This document shows positions 8,701-16,035 of a stretch of 64,000 nucleotides of DNA, one piece after another. The DNA is from RHKX01 sp963826475 (GTDB lineage Bacteria; Actinomycetota; Thermoleophilia; Solirubrobacterales; 70-9). The notes below the pieces were generated by a model. That model saw only the letters and a list, made by a program, of their open reading frames with translations, did not search any database and had not been told where the DNA came from. Both the position numbers and the translations under genes were made by a program. The stretch spans positions 1,860,001 to 1,924,000 of the forward strand of contig CAWGXC010000003.1 of NCBI GenBank assembly GCA_963826475.1. Reading direction: 5' to 3'. The first letter of the stretch is position 1. The number at the start of each line of letters is the position of its first letter.

Positions 8701-9317
8701 CCGAAGGGCCTGTCCACCTTCTCGCGCAGGTATCGCACGTAGACGTCAACGACGTTCGAGCGGTTCTCGTACTCGTAGTCCCAGGCGTGCTCGAGCAGCT
8801 CGAGCCGGCTGAGCACGGTCCCGGGGCGCCTCATGAAAGTTTCCAGAAGGGCGAACTCCTTGGCGGACAGCTCGATCGGGACGCCACCGCGGCTGACGCT
8901 GCGCTCAGCGGGATCGAGCTGGAGGTCGCCGACCTCGATCGTGGTCGGCCGCTCCACCGCCCCGCGCCTGATCAGCGCCCTGATCCGGGCGGAGAGCTCC
9001 GAGAAGGAGAACGGCTTGACCAGGTAGTCGTCGGCGCCACCGTCCAGCCCGGCCACCCTGTCCTCAACCGAGTCGCGGGCCGTCAGCATGAGCACCGGTG
9101 CCCAGACCCCATCGGCGCGAAGGCGGCGGCAGGTCTCGAAGCCATCGATCCCAGGCAGCATCACGTCGAGGACGATCGCGTCGAAGGGCGTGCTGCCCGC
9201 CATCCAGATGGCGTCCTCGCCGTTGACGCAGACATCGGTCGCAAAGCCCTCGTCACGCAGCCCGCGCTGGAGCAGACGGGACATCTTGGGTTGATCCTCG
9301 ACGACCAGGACGCGCAT
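8637..9317 (-). CDS. OmpR-family response regulator
   Basis: A 226-residue regulator with a receiver domain and a winged-helix domain. The receiver begins MRVLVVEDQPKMSRLLQ. The phosphoacceptor is D51 in LDVMLPGIDG, with the conserved Thr in MLTARDS and Lys in LVKPFSFSEL. The winged helix (about 130-225) contains LSAKEFALLETFMRRPGTVL and VDVYVRYLREKVDRP. It is the cognate partner of the downstream kinase, whose frame overlaps it. Upstream (9338-9357) lie direct repeats spaced 11 bases, the geometry OmpR-type dimers bind, suggesting autoregulation. Similar repeats lie before the neighbouring PepSY gene. Confidence 0.95.
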   Translation of the reverse strand: MRVLVVEDQPKMSRLLQRGLRDEGFATDVCVNGEDAIWMAGSTPFDAIVLDVMLPGIDGFETCRRLRADGVWAPVLMLTARDSVEDRVAGLDGGADDYLVKPFSFSELSARIRALIRRGAVERPTTIEVGDLQLDPAERSVSRGGVPIELSAKEFALLETFMRRPGTVLSRLELLEHAWDYEYENRSNVVDVYVRYLREKVDRPFGCESIETVRGAGYRIRRNSPS

Positions 9318-9337
9318 CAGCCGATTATCCGCTTGGA

Positions 9338-9357
9338 GATGAGAGCTGGATGAGAGC
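9338..9357. promoter_or_regulatory. 11-bp-spaced direct repeat, candidate response-regulator operator
   Basis: GATGAGAGC occurs twice with an 11-base period (9338-9346 and 9349-9357), ending 21 bases upstream of the response-regulator start. On the coding strand it reads GCTCTCATC twice. OmpR-family regulators bind tandem direct repeats of 10-11 bp. A related repeat lies at 9999-10015 before the PepSY-like gene. The assignment is inference from spacing and position. Confidence 0.5.
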
Positions 9358-9387
9358 CCTCCCCCATCGCCCGTCCGAGGGCCACCA

Positions 9388-9419
9388 CGCCCCGGCGCCT
9401 CAGCTGAGGCGCCGGGGCG
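9388..9419. terminator. Perfect 32-bp palindrome, probable terminator of the PepSY-like gene
   Basis: An uninterrupted GC-rich palindrome (CGCCCCGGCGCC on the left arm, mirrored on the right) centred at 9403/9404, with no true loop. It lies 11 bases downstream of the PepSY-like gene stop on the reverse strand, between that gene and the response regulator. No T-tract follows on either strand, as is common for high-GC actinobacterial hairpin terminators. Confidence 0.6.
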
Positions 9420-9430
9420 GGCGGGGTCGG

Positions 9431-9934
9431 TCAGCCTGCGTCCTGCTGGGTCTCGAGCTCATGGAAGGAGGAGTCCAGGAATACCTTCAGCGCCTGTCCG
9501 CCCTTCGTGATCTCGACCTCGTAGGCCGCGCCCTTCGGCGTCGGCTGGTCGTTGGGGTCCTCGACCGGGTCGGCCTGCCGAGCCGGCTCGACGTCACCGT
9601 TCGCGACGCCACCGGTCGCCTGCTCAGCGGCGGCGCGGGCCTTCTGCTCGTCAGCCGCGGCCAGCTCACCGTCACCATCGCCACCCTGATCATCGGCGCT
9701 CTGGCCGGCCTCGTTGCCGTCGACCTGCTCGCCAGGCCCGTTCTCGGCGTCACCGGGAGCGTCGGGAGCGTCCGCGCTCTCGGTCGCCTCCGCGCCATCG
9801 GCCTGCTCGCTCTGCGCAGTCGCCTGATCGGAGGAACCGTTGCCATTCGCGGCGCCGGCGATTGCCGCACCGCCGAGGGCCAGGGCACCGAGGGCGGCGA
9901 ATGCCGCCAGGGCCCGCTTCATCTTGTCGCCCAT
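9431..9934 (-). CDS. Secreted PepSY-like domain protein
   Basis: 167 residues from ATG 9934, preceded by AAAGGA. It has a signal peptide (MKRALAAFAALGALALGGAAIAGAA), then a long acidic low-complexity linker (about 30-130) rich in Asp, Glu, Gly, Gln and Ala. The C-terminal 35 residues match a PepSY half-domain (YEVEITKGGQALKVFLDSSF). PepSY proteins are extracytoplasmic and often modulate peptidases or act with two-component systems. It is followed by a strong hairpin and precedes, in the same orientation, a response regulator and kinase. CTCATC-type repeats before both suggest it belongs to the regulon of that system. It is a good candidate for an input or feedback protein, but this is inference. 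Confidence 0.8.
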   Translation of the reverse strand: MGDKMKRALAAFAALGALALGGAAIAGAANGNGSSDQATAQSEQADGAEATESADAPDAPGDAENGPGEQVDGNEAGQSADDQGGDGDGELAAADEQKARAAAEQATGGVANGDVEPARQADPVEDPNDQPTPKGAAYEVEITKGGQALKVFLDSSFHELETQQDAG

Positions 9935-9998
9935 CTTGCTTCCTTTCGTGGGGTTGCGTCCACCGCATCGGTGAACGCCGAGCAAGCTAGGACGGGCG

Positions 9999-10015
9999 GA
10001 TGAGATGAGCATGAG
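9999..10015. promoter_or_regulatory. 11-bp-spaced direct repeats upstream of the PepSY-like gene
   Basis: GATGAG at 9999-10004 and CATGAG at 10010-10015 lie 11 bases apart, with a third overlapping GATGAG at 10004-10009. They match the core of the repeat in front of the response-regulator gene. They sit 65-81 bases upstream of the PepSY-like ATG and about 95 bases upstream of the divergent heparinase-like gene. Probable shared binding site of the neighbouring OmpR-type regulator; inference. Confidence 0.42.
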
Positions 10016-10107
10016 TCCCAGATGCAGGGCGCTCAACCCGCGTTCCACCATGGGCAATGACGTGCAACCGCTACTTGTCGCCGAGACGCCGGTTCCGGGT
10101 ATCTAGC

Positions 10108-11982
10108 ATGGCGTCAATGCTCCAGGGACGAATCGGGGAAGCGGGTCGAGGCCCCGGTACTCGCTGGAGGGCGCATTTCGTACTGCTCGCGCTGGCGACC
10201 CTCCTGACGCTCACATCCACGCCGGAGCGGGCCTCGGCGGTGGCCAAGGTGCCCGCCGGAGCCGTCAAGAAGCTCCAGCGCAGCCCCTGCCCGCCCAAGT
10301 ACGCCGTGCGCGTCGCCCGTCCCGCGACCGGCGAAGAGATTCGCGCCGCCAAGCACGGCGACTTCGACATCAGCGGCCTCACCGTCCACTTCAAGCGCAA
10401 CATGAACTGGGCTTACGACCCGCTCGGCTCGGCGGCGTTCCGCGCCAGGCTCAACGACCTGCGTTACCTCGATGTCCTCTTTTACGCCTACCGGGAGCAC
10501 CATGACCTTCGTGCCCTGCAACGCGCGAAGCGGATCGTCGTCGATTGGATCGAGAACAACCCGCTGAAGCGTCCGACGACGGACCGCACGTGGTTCGACA
10601 AGGTGGCCGGAGACCGCGCCCCCTACATCGCCTACGCGACGAGGGCGGCCGAGTGCGAGGGTCTGCTGGAGAACCCGAACCTGGCCCGCAAGCTGCTCGG
10701 ATCGGTCCAGCAGCACATTCGCTTCCTCGCCAACCAGGACCGCTACTCGCCGACGAATCGCGGCCTGTTCGAGGACCTCGGCCTGATCTTCAGCGGCCGG
10801 CAGGTCCGGTTCCTCCCCGGCGCAACGAAGGCGCGCAACCGGGGGGAGCGGCGCTTCAACAAGAACGTCAAAGACCACGTGATACCGGGTGAGGGCATGT
10901 GGCTCGAGCACTCCACCACCTACCAGTTCCTGACCATCAACGCGATCGGCCGCTTCCTCGAAATCGAGAAGAAGCGCCAGCCGGGCCTCAAGCAACTGCT
11001 CGAGACGATGAAGGACACGGCCGCCTGGATGATCGAGCCCGACCGCCGCTACCTGCAGGCCGGCGACTCCTACCAGGAAAAGGCGGACCGCTTCGCGCAG
11101 CCGATCGCTCGCGGTCAGCGCGGCTTCCGGGTGCTCTCCAAGAGCGGCCTCGCGTTCATCAAGAAACGCAAGAGCTACCTGGCGATGCTCTCGGATTACC
11201 ACAGCGAGATTCATCGGCACTCTGACGACCTTTCCTTCGACCTGTACGAGCACGGTCACCGCGTGGTCGCCGACACCGGCATCCCGGACAAGGATTTCGG
11301 GACGCCCTATCTGTTCGCGATCTCGGCCGCTGCCCACACCGTGGTGCAGGTGGACGGCCAGGACTTCCCGCGGGACGCATCCCACGCCTATGGCAGCGGA
11401 TTGCTCGCGACCGGCGAAGGGGACGGTTGGTACGCGATCCTGGCGACCAACCCGCTCGTCTCAGCGCAGGGCGTGGACCACGATCGGCTGCTCCTCTACA
11501 AGCCGAGCGTGGCACTGATCGTGGCTGACCGTCTGCGCTCCTCACAGACCCACAGCTACCGCAGCTACTTCCAGTTCGGCCCCGACTTCGGCCTCAAGCC
11601 CGACGGCGACCGGCTGCTGCTGCACGCCGGCTCGGATCAGGTGTCGGTCTTCAACGACAGCTCCGACCCGTCGCTGCAGCGCCATTACGTCCGCGGCCAG
11701 TCCGATCCGCTCCTCGGATTCATCTACAAGGGCTTTCGCGACCGCGACCCCCGCTGGACCGAGTACACGGTTGCCGAGGGCTCAGATGTGGACAACGTGA
11801 CGACGCTCTCGCTCGACCAGGACAAGGTGATCCACGCAAGCGCGACCGCACCGCTCGAGGACAGCTCCAGCTTCGCGATCAGCACGAACGGCGAGGTCAA
11901 AAAAACCGTGACCGTCGTGCGCGACGGCGGCCAACTGGCGATCACCCAGGTGGACGTCCCTAAACGGGCCGCCCGGCCCTGA
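10108..11982 (+). CDS. Secreted heparinase II/III-family protein (polysaccharide lyase-like)
   Basis: About 624 residues. A signal peptide (AHFVLLALATLLTLTSTPERASA) is followed by an alpha-helical toroid-like half (about 60-340) and a beta-rich half. The heparinase II/III signature is clear: SDYHSEIHRHSDDLSFDLYE and GHRVVADTGIPDKDF, with the His/Asp cluster that neutralises the uronate carboxyl. Then come HTVVQVDGQDF and a C-terminal beta-sandwich. Members cleave or bind acidic polysaccharides; in this exported form the substrate may be cell-surface or environmental uronans. The start is uncertain: the frame is open from 10057, but ATG 10108 gives a sensible signal peptide. GGGTATCTAGC lies immediately before it. 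It is monocistronic and divergent from the PepSY-like gene. Confidence 0.85.
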   Translation: MASMLQGRIGEAGRGPGTRWRAHFVLLALATLLTLTSTPERASAVAKVPAGAVKKLQRSPCPPKYAVRVARPATGEEIRAAKHGDFDISGLTVHFKRNMNWAYDPLGSAAFRARLNDLRYLDVLFYAYREHHDLRALQRAKRIVVDWIENNPLKRPTTDRTWFDKVAGDRAPYIAYATRAAECEGLLENPNLARKLLGSVQQHIRFLANQDRYSPTNRGLFEDLGLIFSGRQVRFLPGATKARNRGERRFNKNVKDHVIPGEGMWLEHSTTYQFLTINAIGRFLEIEKKRQPGLKQLLETMKDTAAWMIEPDRRYLQAGDSYQEKADRFAQPIARGQRGFRVLSKSGLAFIKKRKSYLAMLSDYHSEIHRHSDDLSFDLYEHGHRVVADTGIPDKDFGTPYLFAISAAAHTVVQVDGQDFPRDASHAYGSGLLATGEGDGWYAILATNPLVSAQGVDHDRLLLYKPSVALIVADRLRSSQTHSYRSYFQFGPDFGLKPDGDRLLLHAGSDQVSVFNDSSDPSLQRHYVRGQSDPLLGFIYKGFRDRDPRWTEYTVAEGSDVDNVTTLSLDQDKVIHASATAPLEDSSSFAISTNGEVKKTVTVVRDGGQLAITQVDVPKRAARP

Positions 11983-12031
11983 ACCCGACCGGCGGCGGCG
12001 GGGCGGTCGGCGTGAGCGGCGGACTCGCCGG

Positions 12032-12916
12032 CTAGGGCTGTCCCGCCGCGATCGCGGCGGCGGCGGCGATCGCGTCCTCGCCCAGGACCGTTGCCCGCAG
12101 CTCGGCTGCGATCTGCGGGCTCGCACCGGCACCCGCGATCGCCAAGTGGGCTTCCCCCGCCAGCGCGCGCAGCTCCTGGGCTGGCTCCCGAAGCAGCTCC
12201 GGGGAATGAGCTGCGACGACCAGCAGCGAAAGCTTCATCGAGGCGGCCATCTGCCGGAGCTCGTCGATCGGCGTGTCCTGTCCGATATAGAAGATCCGCC
12301 AACCGCGTCGCCACAGCGCCAGTCCGAAGCAGATCAGCCCGATGTCGTGGAGCTCGCCGGGCGGGCAGGCGAGAGCCGCGGCGGGTCCGGAGCCCGAGTT
12401 CCACCCTTGCGCGAGGGTCAGCAGGCGACTGCGGAGCAGCGAGCTCGCAAAGTGCTCCTGCGCGACGCTGACTTCGCCCAGCTCCCAGCGATCGCCGATG
12501 CTGCGCAGGCAGGGAAGGACGAGGTCGCCCAGGACCTGCTCGAGCGTTCTCAGGGCGAATGCGCGATCGAGGATCTGGTGAGCGCCGGATGCGTCGAAGC
12601 GGACGAGCGCCGCTCGCAACTCGTCGACTTCCGGAGCTGCGCTCGTCCTGCCATCCGTCGGGCCCTCTGGCCGTCCCCGGTCTCCTGCGATGGCGAGCCG
12701 TGCTGCCTCCGCTGCAGCCACACCCCGGGCCAGGTGCGCCTTCATGGCCCAGACCCGAGCGACGTCATCGAGTGAGTAGAGCCGGAAGTTGCCCTCGGAG
12801 CGCGCCGGCTCCAGCAGTCCGTACCGCTTCTGCCACGCCCTCAGAACCGCCGGTGACACCTCGACTCGGCGACTCAGCTCCCCAATCCGGAAGCGTGGAA
12901 TCTCTACTTCATCCAT
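12032..12916 (-). CDS. litR: MerR-type regulator with B12-binding domain (CarH/LitR-like photoreceptor)
   Basis: 294 residues. A MerR HTH (about 10-75, FRIGELSRRVEVSPAVLRAWQ, RYGLLEP) precedes a helical bundle and a Rossmann-like cobalamin domain. The CarH hallmark W-x9-E-H is present as W144...E154-H155 (RWELGEVSVAQEHFAS). The lower-ligand motif E-x-H is E188-L-H190 (PPGELHDIGL). Such proteins bind adenosylcobalamin in the dark, form DNA-bound tetramers and fall apart in light. In Thermus CarH the residue after the W is His132, which caps cobalt after illumination; here it is Glu145. The gene diverges from an ECF sigma factor, as LitR-controlled sigma genes do in Streptomyces. CTTAGACAG repeats lie between the two. 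It most likely represses the sigma gene and itself in the dark. Confidence 0.88.
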   Translation of the reverse strand: MDEVEIPRFRIGELSRRVEVSPAVLRAWQKRYGLLEPARSEGNFRLYSLDDVARVWAMKAHLARGVAAAEAARLAIAGDRGRPEGPTDGRTSAAPEVDELRAALVRFDASGAHQILDRAFALRTLEQVLGDLVLPCLRSIGDRWELGEVSVAQEHFASSLLRSRLLTLAQGWNSGSGPAAALACPPGELHDIGLICFGLALWRRGWRIFYIGQDTPIDELRQMAASMKLSLLVVAAHSPELLREPAQELRALAGEAHLAIAGAGASPQIAAELRATVLGEDAIAAAAAIAAGQP

Positions 12917-12923
12917 GCACAGA

Positions 12924-13011
12924 GCTTAGACAGTCAAGGGAGCGGGAAAGCCAAGTGCCGTCAACGCGGCGGATCCGAGGCTTTGCTAACCTGGACAAAC
13001 CTTAGACAGAC
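12924..13011. promoter_or_regulatory. Candidate LitR/CarH operators: repeated CTTAGACAG and 11-bp-spaced GACA-type repeats
   Basis: The divergent intergenic region holds CTTAGACAG twice in the same orientation, at 12925-12933 (8 bases from the litR ATG) and 13001-13009 (just before the sigma-factor ATG at 13019). A third, degenerate copy, CTGGACAAAC, lies at 12991-13000, placing GACA(A/G)AC at 12994 and 13005, exactly 11 bases apart. CarH operators consist of 11-bp direct repeats, so these are plausible binding sites controlling both divergent genes. Binding is inferred. Confidence 0.5.
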
Positions 13012-13018
13012 TCTCAAC

Positions 13019-13636
13019 ATGCCCATGTACCAGACATCTGCAAAATCTTCGACCCGACCGGGCCCGCGGCTCGTCTCGAGCGACGAAGCCCTTTGGGCCT
13101 CGGTGCAGGGCGGGGAGCACGGCGCGTTCGATGAGCTCTACCGCCGTCACGAGAGGTCCGCTCTACGAGTAGCCGGCAGGATCTGCGGGCCAGGTGCCGC
13201 GGAGGATGCGGTCCAAGCTGCGTTCCTGGCGGTGTGGCGCAGCCGCTCCGGCTTCGACCCGTCGCTCGGCAGCTTCCGCAGTTGGGTGCTGACGGCGGTC
13301 CGCAACCGCGCGATCGACGTAGTGCGCGAGCAGCGACGCCGGCGCGTCCACCAAGCCTCCGAGGGGGGATTTCCCGAGCTCGCGGATCCCCGCCTGACGG
13401 ACAGCGAGTTCGCCACGCGCGAGACTGGAGCCGCCGTTCGCAAGGCGGTGGCAGGGCTACCCGCCGAACAGCGAAGGGTGATCGAGCTCGCCTACTTCGG
13501 GGAGTTCAGCCACACCGAGATCGCCTCACAGCTGCGGATTCCGCTCGGGACCGTCAAGGGACGGACGCGACTGGCCCTCAAGAAGCTTCCGGGATCGCTT
13601 GCGGCTCACCGTCGCCAACCCCTCGCAGCCGTCTGA
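13019..13636 (+). CDS. ECF RNA polymerase sigma factor, probable light-response (LitS-like)
   Basis: 205 residues. Region 2: HGAFDELYRRHERSALRVAG and AAEDAVQAAFLAVWR, then SLGSFRSWVLTAVRNRAIDV. Region 4: VRKAVAGLPAEQRRVIELAY and FSHTEIASQLRIPLGTVKGR. A short basic tail follows. It has no C-terminal extension and no anti-sigma gene beside it; the divergent LitR-type regulator fills the control role. ATG 13019 was chosen; ATG 13025 is also possible. In Streptomyces coelicolor a LitR-controlled ECF sigma factor switches on carotenoid genes. No carotenoid gene is in this window, so its targets are elsewhere or different. Confidence 0.9.
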   Translation: MPMYQTSAKSSTRPGPRLVSSDEALWASVQGGEHGAFDELYRRHERSALRVAGRICGPGAAEDAVQAAFLAVWRSRSGFDPSLGSFRSWVLTAVRNRAIDVVREQRRRRVHQASEGGFPELADPRLTDSEFATRETGAAVRKAVAGLPAEQRRVIELAYFGEFSHTEIASQLRIPLGTVKGRTRLALKKLPGSLAAHRRQPLAAV

Positions 13637-13731
13637 CCCGCAGTAGCTCTGCTCGCCTCAAGATCAGGGAGCTCCGGTGTCGACTCGGGGCCACGAGCAT
13701 GCCTCATCCATCCAGCGATGGACTTATGCGA

Positions 13732-14775
13732 CTAGCTCGGGACGGCGTAGATCTGACCGGCGTGCTCGAGGATCTTCCTCTGCGCCAGGCCCTGCGTGGT
13801 TGGACCGCCCGTCGCCGCGCCCGTCTGCGGATCGTAGGTAGCGCCGTGACATGGGCAGAGGATCTCCCCTCCTTGAAAGCCGACCGTACAGCCCGCGTGA
13901 GTGCAGACGGCGCTGAACGCGGTGAGGCTGCCGTCGGCCTGACGGATGACGATGTCGGGTTGCCCGTCCCCGGGGTCAGCGTAGGTGGCACCCTGCTGAG
14001 CCGGGAGGCGGGACGACGGGCCGAGCTTGACGGCATTCGCTGGGACGGCATTCTGCGCCGCTCCGGAGGTTCGAACGGAAGAAGCGCTCCTCCCGCTCGG
14101 ATTGGATGGTGCCGTGCTCGCCGTCGCACCGTCAGGAGCCGAGGAGGCAATCGTCGTGGGCGGGGTGTAGCTCCCCTTGAGCAGGGCGGCGATGCCGGCG
14201 ACGCCGAGCGCGAGCGCCCCGAACTCGCCGAGCAGAACTCGCCGCGTCCGCGCTGATGGGTCGACGCCGGGACGACTCCGCTGCGCCCCGCCGAGTGACG
14301 TTCTCCTGATCAGGTTCGGTGAGGGCCGTTCGAGCGCGTTGTCGAGCGCGAGCTGCTCACTCGCACCGGCGAGGACGAAGGGCAGCCACGCGAAGGCGAA
14401 GACGATGTCGGGGCCCAGGAAGTACGGAGTCGCGTGCCAGCTGGCGGTGAGGAAAAGCAGGAGGCTGAGCCCGAGCCCCGCCGCAGCGGCGAGGCGCGTC
14501 CCCAGGCCCGCAACGGTCAGCAGGCCGATCGCGATCTCAACGATCGCGACCCCCACTCCCGCCAGCACCGGATGGGGCAACGCGAAGGTCCGCAGGATGA
14601 AGCCTCCCGGGGTCCCGTCGGAGAAGCCCTGCAGCTGGGTACCGATGTAGGTGGACGATCCCTCATGGAGGAATCCGCCGTCGGTCAGCTTCTGGATCCC
14701 GGCGTAGACGAACGTCCCCCCGAAAAAGAGACGCAGCGGAAGGAGCGCCGCTCCGACGGACAGCCTTCGATTCAT
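13732..14775 (-). CDS. Fusion of DoxX-type membrane domain with Rieske [2Fe-2S] domain
   Basis: 347 residues. The N-terminal half (about 1-145) is a four-helix DoxX/DoxD-like membrane domain (LPLRLFFGGTFVYAGIQKLT, VAIVEIAIGLLTVAGLGTRL). A further helix at about 181-199 carries the protein through the membrane. A Ser/Ala/Pro/Thr-rich linker (about 205-245) leads to a Rieske domain with complete ligands: C291-T-H293, C296, C307-P-C309-H310. The expected roles are C291/H293/C307/H310 as cluster ligands and C296-C309 as the disulfide. DoxD is the small subunit of thiosulfate:quinone oxidoreductase; Rieske domains pass single electrons. An extracytoplasmic electron-transfer role between quinones and the Fe-S centre is likely. 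It is convergent with the light-response sigma gene. No large DoxA/catalytic partner is nearby. Confidence 0.9.
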   Translation of the reverse strand: MNRRLSVGAALLPLRLFFGGTFVYAGIQKLTDGGFLHEGSSTYIGTQLQGFSDGTPGGFILRTFALPHPVLAGVGVAIVEIAIGLLTVAGLGTRLAAAAGLGLSLLLFLTASWHATPYFLGPDIVFAFAWLPFVLAGASEQLALDNALERPSPNLIRRTSLGGAQRSRPGVDPSARTRRVLLGEFGALALGVAGIAALLKGSYTPPTTIASSAPDGATASTAPSNPSGRSASSVRTSGAAQNAVPANAVKLGPSSRLPAQQGATYADPGDGQPDIVIRQADGSLTAFSAVCTHAGCTVGFQGGEILCPCHGATYDPQTGAATGGPTTQGLAQRKILEHAGQIYAVPS

Positions 14776-14973
14776 CCGCCGACGGTCGCTGCTGCCTCTA
14801 AGGGACCGCTAAGCCCACCGTGAGAGAGCTCTTAGGTTGAGGGTCCAAGACGCGTAGGCGACATCCACGCGTGGGACAGGCGGAGTCCTCGTCACTAGGC
14901 TCGCCCCATGCATGCAGGTCGTGGCCCGAGGGCTGATCGCGCTCCGCCCCCTCCTGATGGAGGGCGCGCGGCC

Positions 14974-15534
14974 ATGGTCGAGCTGTATTGGCTTCCGCTG
15001 GGGGCCGGCGGGCATTCGGTCAGATACAACGGGCGCGTCTACGAGGCGCTGGTCGCCCGGCGGGACCGACGTCAGCCCTGTGACCTCTATCACTCGGCTC
15101 TTCGAGTCAGGCATGACGATCAGATCTACGTAATCGAGCAGGCCCCATCCCTCGGGTTCAGCGGACAGAAGCGTGGAGTCGTAGCCGGAGGCGCCGTCGG
15201 GAGTCGCTGGTTGGGTGGACTGCGGATCTTTCGCTACGAGATCCGGGTTTGGCCCGGAGGCAGCATCGCGGACGTCGCAGAGGCCGTGGAGAGCCCGACG
15301 CGCCTGAGCGACGACGAGGCATGTGCTCGTCGGGTGCTCGCGACGGTCCCACGGGTACCGACTCCGGTTTGGGGACGCGATGAACTCGCGGCGGGAGAGA
15401 TGTGGAACTCGAACGCTGTGATCGCTTGGGTCATCGCGAGCAGCGGGATCGAAGTTCAATCCATCCGGCCTCCCGCGGGCGGACGCGCGCCGGGCTGGCA
15501 TGCAGGGTTGGTCGTCGCCCGCCGGCAGCGCTGA
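14974..15534 (+). CDS. Conserved hypothetical protein
   Basis: 186 residues from ATG 14974, with GGAGG 11 bases upstream. It has no signal peptide or membrane segment. Conserved-looking blocks are VELYWLPLGAGGHSVRYNG, CDLYHSALRVRHDDQIYVIE, LGGLRIFRYEIRVWPGG, VPTPVWGRDELAAGEMWNS and NAVIAWVIASSG. The order His14, the CDLYHSAL block and an MWNSN block is reminiscent of circularly permuted NlpC/P60-like folds, but a catalytic Cys is not convincing. I recognise the pattern as a widespread uncharacterised actinobacterial family, with no established function. A GNAT gene follows 12 bases later in the same direction, probably cotranscribed. Confidence 0.7.
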   Translation: MVELYWLPLGAGGHSVRYNGRVYEALVARRDRRQPCDLYHSALRVRHDDQIYVIEQAPSLGFSGQKRGVVAGGAVGSRWLGGLRIFRYEIRVWPGGSIADVAEAVESPTRLSDDEACARRVLATVPRVPTPVWGRDELAAGEMWNSNAVIAWVIASSGIEVQSIRPPAGGRAPGWHAGLVVARRQR

Positions 15535-15546
15535 AAGGCTGTGCCG

Positions 15547-16035
15547 ATGTCCACATTCGTCATCCGTCAGGTAGCCGTCGACGACCTCGAAGAGCTCGAC
15601 GCACTGATGAGCTCACTCGACAGCGAATCGCGCACGCGGCGCTGGTTCTCCGGTGCGACGGACATCCACAAGGCGGCGTCGTGGGCGGCGAATCCAAGCC
15701 ACCGCGACGCCGTGGGGCTGGTCGCGGAGACGGTCGAGGGCCGACTGATCGGACACGCCGCGCTCGTCCGCATCGATGACGCGCGGGCCGAGGTCTGCTT
15801 TGAGGTCGCCGCACCGTGGCGGCATCACGGCATCGCAGGCAGGCTACTTGCGGAGCTGGATCGTCAGGCCGTGAGACGCGAGATGAAGACACTCGTCGCC
15901 GAGGTACTCGCCGAGAACCGGGACATGCTCGCCGTCTTCCGCGCGCACGGACCCTGCAAGGAGCGCCGGGATAGCTCCGGCGTGATCGAGATCGCACTGC
16001 CCGTAGGCACGGGAATCGCTCAACCCGCGACCTGA
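15547..16035 (+). CDS. GNAT-family N-acetyltransferase
   Basis: 162 residues from ATG 15547, with AAAGG 9 bases upstream; GTG 15541 is an alternative. Motif D (LVAETVEGRLIGHAALVRID) and motif A (EVCFEVAAPWRHHGIAGRLL, with the acetyl-CoA pyrophosphate loop as WRHHGIAGRL) are visible. Motif B is VLAENRDMLAVFRAHG. It resembles the acetyltransferase modules found with universal stress proteins and acyl-CoA ligases in actinobacteria, here as a stand-alone domain. It should acetylate a small molecule or protein lysine in the cytoplasm. Its 3' end overlaps the convergent universal stress protein gene by 16 bases. Substrate unknown. Confidence 0.88.
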   Translation: MSTFVIRQVAVDDLEELDALMSSLDSESRTRRWFSGATDIHKAASWAANPSHRDAVGLVAETVEGRLIGHAALVRIDDARAEVCFEVAAPWRHHGIAGRLLAELDRQAVRREMKTLVAEVLAENRDMLAVFRAHGPCKERRDSSGVIEIALPVGTGIAQPAT

